A stretch of DNA of 64,000 bases from Pseudomonas viridiflava (lineage in GTDB: Bacteria; Pseudomonadota; Gammaproteobacteria; Pseudomonadales; Pseudomonadaceae). The notes beneath the pieces are model-generated. The model ran no database searches. It had not been told where the DNA came from and saw only the letters and a list, made by a program, of their open reading frames with translations. Made by a program: the position numbers and the translations under genes. Of this stretch, positions 17,850-27,453 are shown one piece after another (position 1 is the stretch's first letter; every line of letters begins with the position of its first letter). The stretch covers positions 1 through 64,000 of the forward strand of contig NZ_UWFN01000043.1 in assembly GCF_900602065.1 (NCBI RefSeq), written 5' to 3'.

Positions 17850-19058
17850 TTGAACGCCTCCCGCATCGCCGCCCGCGTGCAACGCATCAAACCTTCGCCA
17901 AGCAGCGCTGCTGCCGACCGTGCCAACGAACTGCGTCGCCAGGGCAAATCGATCATTAACCTGGTCGTCGGCGAGCCCGACTTCGATACCCCAAAACACA
18001 TTCGCGAAGCCGCCAGCGCCGCCATCGAAAATGGCGAAACCCGCTACACCCTGAACGCGGGCACCCTTGAACTACGCCAAGCCATCGCCGCCAAACTGGC
18101 CCGCGAAAACAGCCTCGATTACTCGGCGTCGCAAGTGGTTGTCACCAGTGGTGCCAAAAGCGCGATCTTCAATGCGTTCGCTGCGACCCTCGGGGCAGGC
18201 GATGAAGTGCTGATTCCAGCGCCGTACTGGGTGTCTTACCCGGACATGGTATTGGCTTGCGAAGGCGAGCCGGTGACGCTGGCCTGCCCGGAAGAAAACG
18301 GCTTCAAACTCACCGCAGAGCAATTACGTGCCGCAATTACCGAGCGTACTCGCTGGCTGCTGATCAACTCACCCAGCAACCCGACCGGTGCCAGTTACAG
18401 CGCTGAGGAACTGCGGGCCTTGGCCGACGTGTTGCTGGATTTCCCCGACGTGTTGGTGATGACCGACGACATCTACGAACATATCCGCTTTGACGACGCC
18501 CCCAACGCTCACATCCTGACCGTTGAACCGGCGCTGCGTGATCGCGTGCTGGTGATCAATGGCGTCTCCAAAACGTATGCCATGACCGGTTGGCGTATCG
18601 GCTACGCGGCCGGTCCGGCTGACCTGATCAATGCCATGGCGACCTTGCAGTCGCAGTCGACCAGCAACGCCAGTTCTGTCAGCCAGGCAGCTGCCGTGGC
18701 TGCGCTGAACGGTGATCAGTCGTTCGTCAAAGAAAGTGTCGTGGTCTACCAGCAACGTCGTGACCGCTGCCTGCAATTGATCAACGCCATCGACGGCCTG
18801 AGCTGCCTTAAACCCAACGGCGCTTTTTACTTGTATGTGAACTGCGGCGCGCTGCTCGGTAAAACCAAGCCCGATGGCAAGACGTTGGAAACCGACACCG
18901 ATGCGGTGATGTACCTGCTCGAAAGTCAGGGCGTGGCAGTCGTGGCCGGTACGGCGTACGGCCTGGCGCCGTTCTTCCGGATGTCCATCGCCACTGCGCT
19001 GGAAACCCTGGAAGAGGGCTGTTCGCGAATCGCCACCGCCGTTGCAGCATTGGGCTGA
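17850..19058 (+). CDS. PLP-dependent aminotransferase, class I/II (AspB-like)
   Basis: Transfers an amino group between an amino acid and a 2-oxo acid using pyridoxal phosphate. Family landmarks are GEPDFDTP, SNPTG (176-180), the PLP-nitrogen aspartate in TDDIYEH, and the Schiff-base lysine K241 in NGVSKTYAMTGWRIGY, with a substrate arginine in FFRMSIA. I start at the TTG at 17850 because GAGGA lies 8 nt upstream and the N terminus NASRIAARVQRI fits relatives; ATGs at 17799 and 17826 would add 17 or 8 residues. The MFS pump gene begins 10 nt after its stop, suggesting an operon. Amino-acid specificity is not clear. Confidence 0.9.
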   Translation: MNASRIAARVQRIKPSPSSAAADRANELRRQGKSIINLVVGEPDFDTPKHIREAASAAIENGETRYTLNAGTLELRQAIAAKLARENSLDYSASQVVVTSGAKSAIFNAFAATLGAGDEVLIPAPYWVSYPDMVLACEGEPVTLACPEENGFKLTAEQLRAAITERTRWLLINSPSNPTGASYSAEELRALADVLLDFPDVLVMTDDIYEHIRFDDAPNAHILTVEPALRDRVLVINGVSKTYAMTGWRIGYAAGPADLINAMATLQSQSTSNASSVSQAAAVAALNGDQSFVKESVVVYQQRRDRCLQLINAIDGLSCLKPNGAFYLYVNCGALLGKTKPDGKTLETDTDAVMYLLESQGVAVVAGTAYGLAPFFRMSIATALETLEEGCSRIATAVAALG

Positions 19059-19067
19059 GGCGCGAGC

Positions 19068-20606
19068 ATGACGACCCAAGTGAGCGCGCTGAGTTTCCGG
19101 CAAGCCTTGTTGGCGATGCTCGGGATCTCACTGGTGCTGATGCTCTCGGCGCTCGACCAGACGGTGATCGGCAACGCCTTGCCGAGCATCGTCGCCGAGC
19201 TGCAAGGGTTTGAGCTCTACGCCTGGGTCGCCACGGGTTATCTGCTGACCTCGATTGTCACCATCCCGGTGTTCGGCAGGCTTGGCGATTACTACGGCCG
19301 CAAGCCGTTCGTGATCGCCGCAACCATCGTCTTTACCCTGGCTTCGCTGGTCTGCGCTCTGGCCAACGACATGCTGGTGCTGGTCATCGGTCGTGCATTG
19401 CAGGGTGTCGGCGGCGGTATGCTGATCGGTACCGCGTTCGCCTGTATACCGGAGTTGTTCCCGGACACCCGGCAGCGACTGCGCTGGCAGATGATGCTTA
19501 GCGCGTTATTCAGCGTGGTCAACGCTATTGGTCCAGGGCTGGGTGGTTTTCTGACCGAGGCCTATGGCTGGCGTTCGGTGTTTTATCTCAACTTGCCGCT
19601 GGGTTGCCTGGCACTGTTTTTTGCCTGGCGTTATCTACCGTATTACCGGCCGGTGCAGGTGACGGGCATTCGTCTGGACTGGTTTGGCGCTCTGTTGATT
19701 GCCTTGGCCTTGGGCAGCCTGCAACTGGGGGCTGAGTGGATGGGGCATTCCAGCACGGCGTTAAGCGCCACGCTGGGTTTGATTTGCCTGCTCTCTGTCG
19801 CTGTCCTTTGGTTCTGGGAGCGCCGCTGCAAATCCGCGTTGCTGCCTCCGGCGATGTTCGCCGTACCTAGCCTGCGCATTCTGTTTCTGCTGTCGATGCT
19901 GGCCGGGGCGATCATGTTCACCTTGCTGTTTTATCTGCCGTTGCTGCTGCAGGGCAGTTACGGTTATTCGCCCAAGGACGCTGGTTTGTTGATCACGCCA
20001 CTGGCGTTGAGCATCACCCTTGGCGCGATCGTCAACAGCCGTATCGTGACGCGGCTGCGCAACCCTAATGTGTTGCCGCTGGCGGGGTTCGTTGCCTTGC
20101 TGCTGGCCTGTGTCGGGCTGTCGCTGGCGGGGCGACAGGCCTCTTTCAATACGTTGCTGATGTTGATTCTGCTGGCGGGTGTTGGCTTGGGGTTCATCTT
20201 GCTAAACCTGACCGTCTTCACTCAGACCCTGGCTGAGCGGCAGTTTCTCGGCATCGCCACCGCCTTGACTCAGTCATTGCGACTGGTCGGTGGATTGCTG
20301 GGCACAGCGGCCATGGGCGTGCTCGTCAACCTGCTGTACGTGAGCCATTTGAATCGAGTGTTTCTGGCTGCGGGCCAGGGGGGAGAGCTGGCGCGTTATA
20401 TCGACCCTCAGGTTCTACTCAATTCGACTTCGGTTGCCGTGGGTGACAATCACCACCTACTGGAACTGGCGCGTGATGCGTTGGCGCGCTCTGTGGGGAC
20501 AGGGCTGCTGATGTGCGCCGGGCTGGGTGTTATCGCCTTACTGGTTTTAGTTCGTCTGGCGCCCGTCAAGTTGTTAAGTACTGCTCAATCTACTGCTCCG
20601 AAATAA
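19068..20606 (+). CDS. MFS transporter, DHA2 (14-helix) type
   Basis: A 512-residue inner-membrane proton-driven exporter. Motif A (GRLGDYYGRKPF), LDQTVIGNALPSI in helix 1 and the helix-5 motif GPGLGGFLTE place it in the DHA2/EmrB-like group, and the length suits 14 helices. It probably exports a drug-like or metabolic compound. It directly follows the aminotransferase, so it could export a product of that enzyme, but nothing proves this. Confidence 0.9.
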   Translation: MTTQVSALSFRQALLAMLGISLVLMLSALDQTVIGNALPSIVAELQGFELYAWVATGYLLTSIVTIPVFGRLGDYYGRKPFVIAATIVFTLASLVCALANDMLVLVIGRALQGVGGGMLIGTAFACIPELFPDTRQRLRWQMMLSALFSVVNAIGPGLGGFLTEAYGWRSVFYLNLPLGCLALFFAWRYLPYYRPVQVTGIRLDWFGALLIALALGSLQLGAEWMGHSSTALSATLGLICLLSVAVLWFWERRCKSALLPPAMFAVPSLRILFLLSMLAGAIMFTLLFYLPLLLQGSYGYSPKDAGLLITPLALSITLGAIVNSRIVTRLRNPNVLPLAGFVALLLACVGLSLAGRQASFNTLLMLILLAGVGLGFILLNLTVFTQTLAERQFLGIATALTQSLRLVGGLLGTAAMGVLVNLLYVSHLNRVFLAAGQGGELARYIDPQVLLNSTSVAVGDNHHLLELARDALARSVGTGLLMCAGLGVIALLVLVRLAPVKLLSTAQSTAPK

Positions 20607-20668
20607 TAAGAAATTCACTGCCCACTCCTGACTGCTTACAACACTTACTTACAGCTAAGGATATCTCG

Positions 20669-22000
20669 ATGGAGCTTATTTATCGCTCACCCCGCGTGGT
20701 GGCTGGTATTTGTGGAATGGTCATGGCCCAACAGGCATTCAGTGCCGGTTTTGTCGAAGACAGCAAGGCCAGTGTGCTGGCGCGTAACTTCTTCAGTAAC
20801 GCGGATAACCGCAGTGGTACTGCGGATCCTAATTACACTCAGGAGTGGGGCCAGGGTTTCATTTTCGATTTCCGTTCCGGTTATACGCCGGGCACTGTAG
20901 GTTTTGGCGTAGACGCACTGGGCATGCTCGGTATTCGTCTGGATTCCGGCAAAGGCCGTCACTACAACCCGACCAGCACGGCGTTCAACGGTAACGTGTT
21001 CCCCACCGACAGCGATGGTCGGGCGGTGGATGAGTTTGGCAGCATTGGCCTGACCGCCAAGGCGCTGGTGTCCAAAACCGAGTTCCGCTACGGCACACTG
21101 GTGCCGATGCTGCCGGTGGTGATTTCCACTGATCGCATGTTGCAACAGACGTTTAATGGCGGTCAGGTTCAGTCCAAAGATCTGGACAACTTCACCTTTA
21201 CCCTTGGCCAGCTGGAACATGTAAAAGGCCGTGGGTCGAGTGACCAGATGGGTATGTCGATTCCTGGTGCAAACAACGCGGTCAGCGGCGAGTTCGTCAA
21301 TAAGTTCTATTACGGCGGTGTGGATTACAAACCGTCGAAAGACCTGACCGTCCAGTATTACTACGGCAACCTGAAAGACTTTTACAAACAGCACTTTCTG
21401 GGTTTGAAATACGACATGCCGGTGGGGCCGGGTGTATTGCGTTCGGACCTGCGTTACTTCGACAACAGCTCTGATGGCGCCAATGGCAATGATCCGGCGT
21501 TCTACACCTTCGGCTATTACGGCGATGGCGTAACGAAAGGCAAAGTTGACAGTCGTCTTTCCAGTGCGCTGTTCACCTACATGATCGCGGGTCACAGCTT
21601 GTCTGCCGGCTTCCAGCAGGTCAGCGGTGACAGCGATGCGGTCTGGCTCAATCAGGGTGATGGTTCCAGTGCCTACTTCATGACCGAGTCGATGATCGGC
21701 AAATTCCAGCGTGCCGGTGAAAGCACCTGGCAGGTTCGTTACGGCTACGACTTCGCGCAGGTCGGTGTTCCGGGGCTGACGTTCCTGGGCATGTACGAAA
21801 GCGGCTCGAACATCCGCACGCCGGACGGCGATCGCAAAGAGTGGGAGCGCAACCTGACACTGGGTTACGTGGTGCAATCGGGGCCGCTGAAAAAGCTTGG
21901 CATTCAGTTGCGTCATGCCTCGCTTCGCACTCAGGTCACGACTCAACGTGACAGCGATGAGCATCGGGTGATCGTGACTTATCCGCTGGATATTCTCTGA
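20669..22000 (+). CDS. OprD family outer-membrane porin
   Basis: A 443-residue beta-barrel protein of the OprD family, which lets amino acids, peptides or aromatic acids cross the outer membrane of pseudomonads. The ATG at 20669 has AAGGA 7 nt upstream and gives a signal peptide ending near FSA/GF; the mature part opens FVEDSKASVLARNFFSNADNR, a family hallmark, and ends RVIVTYPLDIL. An upstream extension of the frame into the MFS gene is not credible. The next gene is an exported hydrolase. Confidence 0.92.
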   Translation: MELIYRSPRVVAGICGMVMAQQAFSAGFVEDSKASVLARNFFSNADNRSGTADPNYTQEWGQGFIFDFRSGYTPGTVGFGVDALGMLGIRLDSGKGRHYNPTSTAFNGNVFPTDSDGRAVDEFGSIGLTAKALVSKTEFRYGTLVPMLPVVISTDRMLQQTFNGGQVQSKDLDNFTFTLGQLEHVKGRGSSDQMGMSIPGANNAVSGEFVNKFYYGGVDYKPSKDLTVQYYYGNLKDFYKQHFLGLKYDMPVGPGVLRSDLRYFDNSSDGANGNDPAFYTFGYYGDGVTKGKVDSRLSSALFTYMIAGHSLSAGFQQVSGDSDAVWLNQGDGSSAYFMTESMIGKFQRAGESTWQVRYGYDFAQVGVPGLTFLGMYESGSNIRTPDGDRKEWERNLTLGYVVQSGPLKKLGIQLRHASLRTQVTTQRDSDEHRVIVTYPLDIL

Positions 22001-22023
22001 TCCCAGGCCCAGGCTGGTTACGT

Positions 22024-22058
22024 TACGGCGCCCTGTTTTTTAAGAGCAGGGAGCCGTA
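22024..22058. repeat. Inverted repeat after the porin gene
   Basis: TACGG-C-GCCCTG is answered by CAGGG-AG-CCGTA with a T-rich loop. It may stabilise the porin mRNA or end it, but the usual T-run after the stem is absent. Confidence 0.4.
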
Positions 22059-22152
22059 CATAACTCTTACTTCATGTTTCATTGCTTGCCCGCAACACGA
22101 GGCGCGGTGTATCACCTTGGGCTGAATATTTTTAGCTCAGGAGAGATTGCAC

Positions 22153-23157
22153 ATGCGCGCTGCACATATTGCCGGTTTCATGCTGGCGCTGACGTTGCCC
22201 GTCGGGGCGATGGCTGACACACCCAGCTACGGCAAGCAACTTGAGGGTTTTAAATACCCTTATCCGTTGAGCAAATTCGAGTTCGAGTCCCAGGGTAAAA
22301 AGCTCGAAATGGGTTACATGGATGTCGCCGCCCAAGGCAAAGCCAACGGTAAAACCGTGGTGCTGATGCATGGCAAAAACTTCTGCGGCGCAACCTGGGA
22401 AGACAGCATCAAGGCATTGAGCAGCGCGGGTTATCGCGTGGTCGCGCCAGACCAGATTGGCTTCTGTACTTCCAGCAAACCCGAACAGTACCAATACACC
22501 TTCCAGCAACTGGCGACCAACACCCACGCGCTACTCGCCAAACTGGGCGTCGACAAGGCTACCATCATCGGCCACTCCACCGGCGGCATGCTCGCCACTC
22601 GCTATGCCTTGATGTATCCGCAGCAGACTCAACAACTGGTCATGGTCAACCCGATTGGCCTGGAAGACTGGAAAGCCTTGGGCGTGCCGTATCGCACCGT
22701 GGATCAATGGTATGCGCGTGAGCTGAAAGTCACCGCCGAAGGTATTCGCAAATACGAGCAGAACACCTATTACGCAGGCCGCTGGAAGCCTGAATACGAC
22801 AAGTGGGTGGACATGCTTGCGGGCTTGAGCAACGGTCCGGGCAAGGAAGTGGTTGCGTGGAACTCGGCGCTGATCTACGACATGATTTTCACCCAGCCGG
22901 TGTTTTACGAGTTCCCGAAAGTCAGCGTCCCGACGTTGCTGATGGTTGGCGATGCAGACACCACCGCCATTGGCAGTGACATCGTCTCGCCGGAGCTCAA
23001 GGCTAAACTGGGTAATTACAAGGTGCTGGGTAAAGAGGTCGCCAAGATGATTCCTGGCGCAAAACTGGTTGAGTTCCCGGGGATGGGGCATGCCCCGCAG
23101 ATGGAAGATCCGGTGGGGTTCAACAAGGCGCTGATTTCGGGGTTAAGTGGGAAGTAA
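22153..23157 (+). CDS. Exported alpha/beta hydrolase
   Basis: A 334-residue protein with a Sec signal peptide (MRAAHIAGFMLALTLPVGA, cleavage near AMA/DT) and an alpha/beta-hydrolase fold. The oxyanion region is VVLMHGKNFCGATWE, the nucleophile elbow GHSTGG, the acid in GDADTTA and the histidine in GMGHAPQ, so the triad looks complete. It should act in the periplasm on an ester or similar bond. AGGAGAG lies upstream of the ATG at 22153. It may serve the porin gene just upstream (substrate brought in, then hydrolysed), which is only positional inference. Confidence 0.88.
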   Translation: MRAAHIAGFMLALTLPVGAMADTPSYGKQLEGFKYPYPLSKFEFESQGKKLEMGYMDVAAQGKANGKTVVLMHGKNFCGATWEDSIKALSSAGYRVVAPDQIGFCTSSKPEQYQYTFQQLATNTHALLAKLGVDKATIIGHSTGGMLATRYALMYPQQTQQLVMVNPIGLEDWKALGVPYRTVDQWYARELKVTAEGIRKYEQNTYYAGRWKPEYDKWVDMLAGLSNGPGKEVVAWNSALIYDMIFTQPVFYEFPKVSVPTLLMVGDADTTAIGSDIVSPELKAKLGNYKVLGKEVAKMIPGAKLVEFPGMGHAPQMEDPVGFNKALISGLSGK

Positions 23158-23221
23158 TCCTTTGGCATCTGCTTTTAGAATTTTTTGCCGTGTAAGGATT
23201 TTAGAGATACCGCCAAACTAG

Positions 23222-23440
23222 CGTCGGAAGGCTGAGCGGAGGTGTTGTGGTGTGGGTCGCTCGGCATGGGTGCCGAGCGAGCGCCGTTGGGCCATGGATG
23301 GCCCGTCGGCGCGTGCCCACACCACGGCACCGGAGTCGAAGGAACCCCCGCAGGGCGGGGGCTGACATCAGCGCAAATGGTTTGGGTTACTTTTGTCGAA
23401 ACAAAAGTGACCCGGCCGTCAGGACGGAACCAAACTCAAG
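23222..23440. repeat. Third copy of the long-repeat arm
   Basis: Shares with the element at 16838-17604 the palindrome GGGCCATGGATGGCCCG, GGTTACTTTTG, CAAAAGTGACCC and a GGACGGAACC end, in the orientation of its right arm. It is single rather than inverted-paired. The gap 23158-23545 contains nothing else recognised. Confidence 0.7.
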
Positions 23441-23545
23441 AGCACCGCAAATGCTGCTGATTCCCTGCTGTGCTTGCCAATACATTCAAGGAGTTTAGTG
23501 ACATTGATGCCTGGTCCAGAGTAGGCATCTGGATAGAGCCTCATC

Positions 23546-24370
23546 TCAATTCAACAACTCTGCAAACGCCTTGTCCGCCTCCAGCACGGCGGGCAGTGCG
23601 GCGAACAGAGCGTCCAGGTCCACACCCTCAGTCAGCGGCCCGGTGACTGCCTGTTGCGCTTCAGGTGTCGCACCGCCATGGGCTTCGAGCGCATCGGAAA
23701 TCAGCATCGCTTGAGCCACAATACGGGGCAGGGGAGAGTTGGCTGGCGCCTGAAGCGGTTTCGCCTGATAGGCAATGGCTTGCTGAATGACCACCGGTAG
23801 CTGCCAGCGCCGAGCCAGTTCGGCACCGACTTCGGGATAGCCAAAACCCAACTGCATTGTTTCATTGGCGGCACGGCCGGGCGTCCCGGTTTTGCTCCCT
23901 GCATTGATCCGTTCGGCGACTTCGGGTGCGCCGGTCTGGATCAACAGTTCGCCGATGTCATGCATCACGCCGCAGGTAAACGCAATTTCCGCGTCCTGAC
24001 CGCTCTGTTTGGCCAGAATCCGGCAAATACCCGCTACCTGAAAACTCTTCAGCCAGAACCCTTTCAGGTCAAAGCTTGGCCCGGCCTTGAACGCTCCCGT
24101 CACTGCCGAAGCCAGCACCAGCGTACGCAGCGTGTTAAACCCCAGACGCATCGCCGCGTCTTCAATGCTTGATGACTCACGTGAACCGCGAAATCTGGAA
24201 GAGTTGGCCAGGCGCAGGATTTTCGCCGAAATCACCGGATCCTTTTCGATGTTGCGAGCGATGCTTTCCAGGCTGGAAGAAGGGCTGTCGAACTGCTGGA
24301 TCAAGTCCTGCGCGACTTTGGGAATGCTGGGGAGACTGGGTAACTTGGTGAACAGCGTTTCAATATCCAT
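23546..24370 (-). CDS. HDOD domain protein
   Basis: A 274-residue cytoplasmic protein consisting of one HDOD domain. LPSLPSIPKVAQDLI at the N terminus, KDPVISAKILRLANSS, IEDAAMRLGFNTLRTLVLA and TCGVMHDIGELLI are characteristic. HDOD proteins lack a working HD phosphohydrolase and act in signalling, often with c-di-GMP or chemotaxis circuits. The start at 24370 has AGGTGAG 6 nt upstream. No neighbour explains the circuit it serves. Confidence 0.88.
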   Translation of the reverse strand: MDIETLFTKLPSLPSIPKVAQDLIQQFDSPSSSLESIARNIEKDPVISAKILRLANSSRFRGSRESSSIEDAAMRLGFNTLRTLVLASAVTGAFKAGPSFDLKGFWLKSFQVAGICRILAKQSGQDAEIAFTCGVMHDIGELLIQTGAPEVAERINAGSKTGTPGRAANETMQLGFGYPEVGAELARRWQLPVVIQQAIAYQAKPLQAPANSPLPRIVAQAMLISDALEAHGGATPEAQQAVTGPLTEGVDLDALFAALPAVLEADKAFAELLN

Positions 24371-24550
24371 GGAGAACTCACCTTTTTTCGACCTGAAACA
24401 AAACGATAGGCGATTTTGGCGAGCCTGCACGGCTGACGATCGTTAAATGCGTGAAACAGTAGGCAAATCCGATAGGTACGAGGGCCAACCTGTGGGCGTT
24501 TGCCCCCGAAGGGCGACTGGGTAAATCAGGCATACCGCGTCATCGTTCAT

Positions 24551-24613
24551 CGCGAGCAGGCTCGGCTCCCACAGGTGATCACTCATCCAGTCGGAGCGAG
24601 GCTTGCTCGCGAA
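24551..24613. repeat. REP pair
   Basis: CGCGAGCAGGCTCGGCTCCC on the left and GGAGCGAGGCTTGCTCGCGA on the right form an inverted pair of the second REP class, between the HDOD and dehydrogenase genes. Confidence 0.75.
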
Positions 24614-24658
24614 GCAGGCGGCTTTGTTTATCAGGTACACCGCGTCATCGGAAGATGC

Positions 24659-25612
24659 TTAACCCAGCACCGGCGTAACCAGCTTGCCCTCATCGATATA
24701 ACGACTCAGGTTGGCGAACACCAGGTCGGCCATGGCCTGGCGGGTCTCATAAGTGCCGCTGCCGATATGCGGGGTCAACACAACCTGATCCAGGCTGATC
24801 AACTCGGCAGGCACGTTGGGTTCGTCCTCGAATACATCCAGTGCTGCACCGGCTATTTCACCCGCTTGCAGCGAGGCGATCAGGGCTTTCTCGTCGACCA
24901 CCGAACCTCGCGCAACGTTGATCAGGAACGAATTGGTACCCAGCGCCTTGAGCACCGAGGCACTGATAAGCTTCTCGGTATCGGCACCGCCCGGCACGAT
25001 CACCACTAGGTAGTCGCTGACTTTGGCCAGTTCGTGGAGGTCGGCGTAGTGGGTGTAGGACACATCCGGATAAGCCTGGCCGCGACGGAAGTACGCGATG
25101 TTCATGTCGAACGCCGCTGCGCGAGTGGCGATGGTTTTGCCAATTTTCCCCAGCCCGACGATACCGCAGGTCTTGCCCGCCAGATCACGACCAAGCGGGA
25201 ATTTGCCGTCAGGCCACTTACCCGCCCGTACGAAACGTTCGGCCTCGCTGATCTTGCGGCTTACCGCAAGCATCAGCGCCAGGGCTGTCTCGGCGACGGC
25301 TTTGTTCAAGACGTCCGGGGTGTTGCTGAATTTGATGCCGCGGCCAGCCAGATAGTCGGTGTCGATCGCGTCGTAACCAACGCCGAAGCTGGTGACGACT
25401 TCAAGGTTGGGCAGACGATCAAGCACCTGATTATCGGTGCCATAGACTGCGCTGGTAACGATGGCGCGAACTTTTTCGCCGTGGGTGGAGAGCCAGGTTT
25501 CCAGGTCGGCGATCTCCCAGCGGTTGTGCACGGTGAAGTCCCGGGCCAGTGCCTGTGTGAGAGAGGCGTGCATCTGGCCCCAGACCAGTACTTCGGCTTT
25601 GCTTTGAGTCAT
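24659..25612 (-). CDS. D-isomer-specific 2-hydroxyacid dehydrogenase
   Basis: A 317-residue NAD(P)-dependent enzyme reducing a 2-oxo acid such as glyoxylate, hydroxypyruvate or 2-ketogluconate. The cofactor motif GLGKIG is at 153-158, and the catalytic trio is R235 (NVARGS), E264 (EDEPN) and H282 (TPHIGS). The N-terminal substrate domain has SFGVGYDAID. Length and motifs are normal. The MFS gene lies upstream on the same strand, about 150 nt away; a metabolic link is possible but not shown. Confidence 0.9.
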   Translation of the reverse strand: MTQSKAEVLVWGQMHASLTQALARDFTVHNRWEIADLETWLSTHGEKVRAIVTSAVYGTDNQVLDRLPNLEVVTSFGVGYDAIDTDYLAGRGIKFSNTPDVLNKAVAETALALMLAVSRKISEAERFVRAGKWPDGKFPLGRDLAGKTCGIVGLGKIGKTIATRAAAFDMNIAYFRRGQAYPDVSYTHYADLHELAKVSDYLVVIVPGGADTEKLISASVLKALGTNSFLINVARGSVVDEKALIASLQAGEIAGAALDVFEDEPNVPAELISLDQVVLTPHIGSGTYETRQAMADLVFANLSRYIDEGKLVTPVLG

Positions 25613-25765
25613 AGTGGATCGCTCGTCATTTTATTTTTGAAAAACATGAAGGCATGCTTAGCGTCATATGTCATCGTACAACCACGCTCTGATCATATAC
25701 GCATGGGGCCGTCATTCAAGCCGAATGTTCGAACCGAGGCCTGTCGAAGGGTTCAGGTAATCCGT

Positions 25766-27040
25766 CTAGCCAGCGACTTGCCGCCCTCGTGGTCCGGTTT
25801 CCAGAATCAACAGGGCCAGTACGATAGCGAGCACGATACCGCCCAGCAACCAGGCACCGGCCGCCTGGAATATTGGCAAGGTCAACGCGCCGCCCATGGC
25901 CATGCGGGCCAGCAGATAACCAAACACTGGTGTTAACAGGGCGCTGAACGTGAAGACCAGGAAATTGATGGCGCCGGTTGCGCTGCCCTTGACGTTGTCG
26001 GCGTTGACTTCCTTGATGATTGAGTAAGGAATCATCGCGGCACCGGAGCCGATACCCAGCAGCAAACCGAACAGATAAGGCGGGGCAATGCCAGCAGGCA
26101 AATACAGGATCGCCGCGCTGGCGATCAGCATCAGCAACGCTCCGCCGATCAGTACCGGTTTGCGTCTGCCAATGCGGTCGGAAATATAGCCGAGTAGCGG
26201 GCAACCAATCACCCAGCCCAGAGGGATCATACTGCTGCGGTTCACCGCTTCGCTGTAGCTGACCGCCAGGCCGTCGCGCAGAAACGGTACGCCCCAGATC
26301 ATGTCGCCGATCGTCGTCGGCAGAAACAGCAGGCCTGCCGTAAAACCACACAGCCACGACTGCGGATTACTCAAGACCTGCTTGTAGGGCGTCAACACCG
26401 AGCCCAGTGAATTGCTGCTCCCCACAGGCCGTGGATCGTGACCTTTGGGCGTCATGAACAACACCAATACCGCGATGACAAACAGGCAGCCGGCAGCCAT
26501 GAACCAGAATTGCTGCCACGCGATAGTGCCGTGAATGATCGGCCCCACGGCAAATTGTCCGGCAAAGCCGCCCATCATGCCGAAGCACTGAGTGAAGCCA
26601 ACAGCAGTCGCCAGATAACGAGGTGGGAAGCCATGGGTCGCCAGATACACCGCGCCGATGAACGCGCAGGCCGAACCGGCACCTTGCAGCAGACGACCGA
26701 CTTGCGCGACCTGCAATTCTCCCAGCCCGAACAGGGCGGCGCCCACTGCGACCATCAAAATGCCGGCCGGAATCACGTATTTGGCGCCTAACCGATCCAG
26801 AGCAGCACCGGCAATAATCGAGAAGATCGAGTAGGTGTAGTAATACAGGCCGACCAGCGCACTGACCGCAACTACATCACGCCCAAACGCCTCGGTCAGT
26901 TCCGGCATCATCACGCCCGGAGCTGAGCGCAGTGCGTATTGCACAAAGTAGAAGAGGGCGCAGAACAGCCAGGCGATGACGAATCCCATGTGCAGCGATT
27001 CGGAGCGTACGGGCAGGCTTGCGGATGACGCAGGAGGCAT
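25766..27040 (-). CDS. MFS transporter
   Basis: A 424-residue carrier with twelve predicted helices. The first loop motif is weak (DRLGAKYV), the second half carries GYISDRIGRRKPV, and the start FVQYALRSAPGVMMPELTEAFG recalls organic-anion and sugar-acid carriers of the MFS. GGAGG lies just before the ATG at 27040 region. It may feed the hydroxyacid dehydrogenase encoded downstream on the same strand; substrate not determined. Confidence 0.88.
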   Translation of the reverse strand: MPPASSASLPVRSESLHMGFVIAWLFCALFYFVQYALRSAPGVMMPELTEAFGRDVVAVSALVGLYYYTYSIFSIIAGAALDRLGAKYVIPAGILMVAVGAALFGLGELQVAQVGRLLQGAGSACAFIGAVYLATHGFPPRYLATAVGFTQCFGMMGGFAGQFAVGPIIHGTIAWQQFWFMAAGCLFVIAVLVLFMTPKGHDPRPVGSSNSLGSVLTPYKQVLSNPQSWLCGFTAGLLFLPTTIGDMIWGVPFLRDGLAVSYSEAVNRSSMIPLGWVIGCPLLGYISDRIGRRKPVLIGGALLMLIASAAILYLPAGIAPPYLFGLLLGIGSGAAMIPYSIIKEVNADNVKGSATGAINFLVFTFSALLTPVFGYLLARMAMGGALTLPIFQAAGAWLLGGIVLAIVLALLILETGPRGRQVAG

Positions 27041-27143
27041 GAGAGTGGCCTTGTTAGACGAGGGGTAACCTGCAGCCTAGACGCTTTTCGTGATTCACAG
27101 GCTGCGCCGGATCAATGGATGTGTCTCGCGGCAAACATAGGAC

Positions 27144-27216
27144 CTGTAGGAGCTGCCGAAGGCTGCGATCGCGGTGTGTCAGGATGAATGCTTCGCAGCC
27201 TTCGGCAGCTCCTACA
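27144..27216. repeat. REP pair (REPIN)
   Basis: Almost identical to the pair at 4541-4613, including the right flank CATTTCAATCCAGTAG. It occupies the gap 27041-27453, which otherwise holds only the terminator of the porin gene. Confidence 0.85.
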
Positions 27217-27364
27217 GAAAATGCATTTCAATCCAGTAGCTCGCGATAGCGTCGGTTCAGACGATAAAATTCGTCGACCAGGAAGCCGAATCGCGAGCAA
27301 GGTGGAACGCCACCCCGGTCACTCCTACAGGGCCAATGTTTTCAGTGCTGCAGAAGGTGCTGAC

Positions 27365-27390
27365 AAAAAAAGGCGCTCGTGAGAGCGCCT
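27365..27390 (-). terminator. Rho-independent terminator of the OprD-type gene
   Basis: On the minus strand AGGCGCTC-TCAC-GAGCGCCT is followed by seven T, a clear terminator about 65 nt after the porin stop. Confidence 0.88.
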
Positions 27391-27453
27391 GAAACACCTT
27401 GATTGCAGAGCGGGAGCTTCCAAGGCGGTGTTGCTAAACTCTCACGTTCTTTT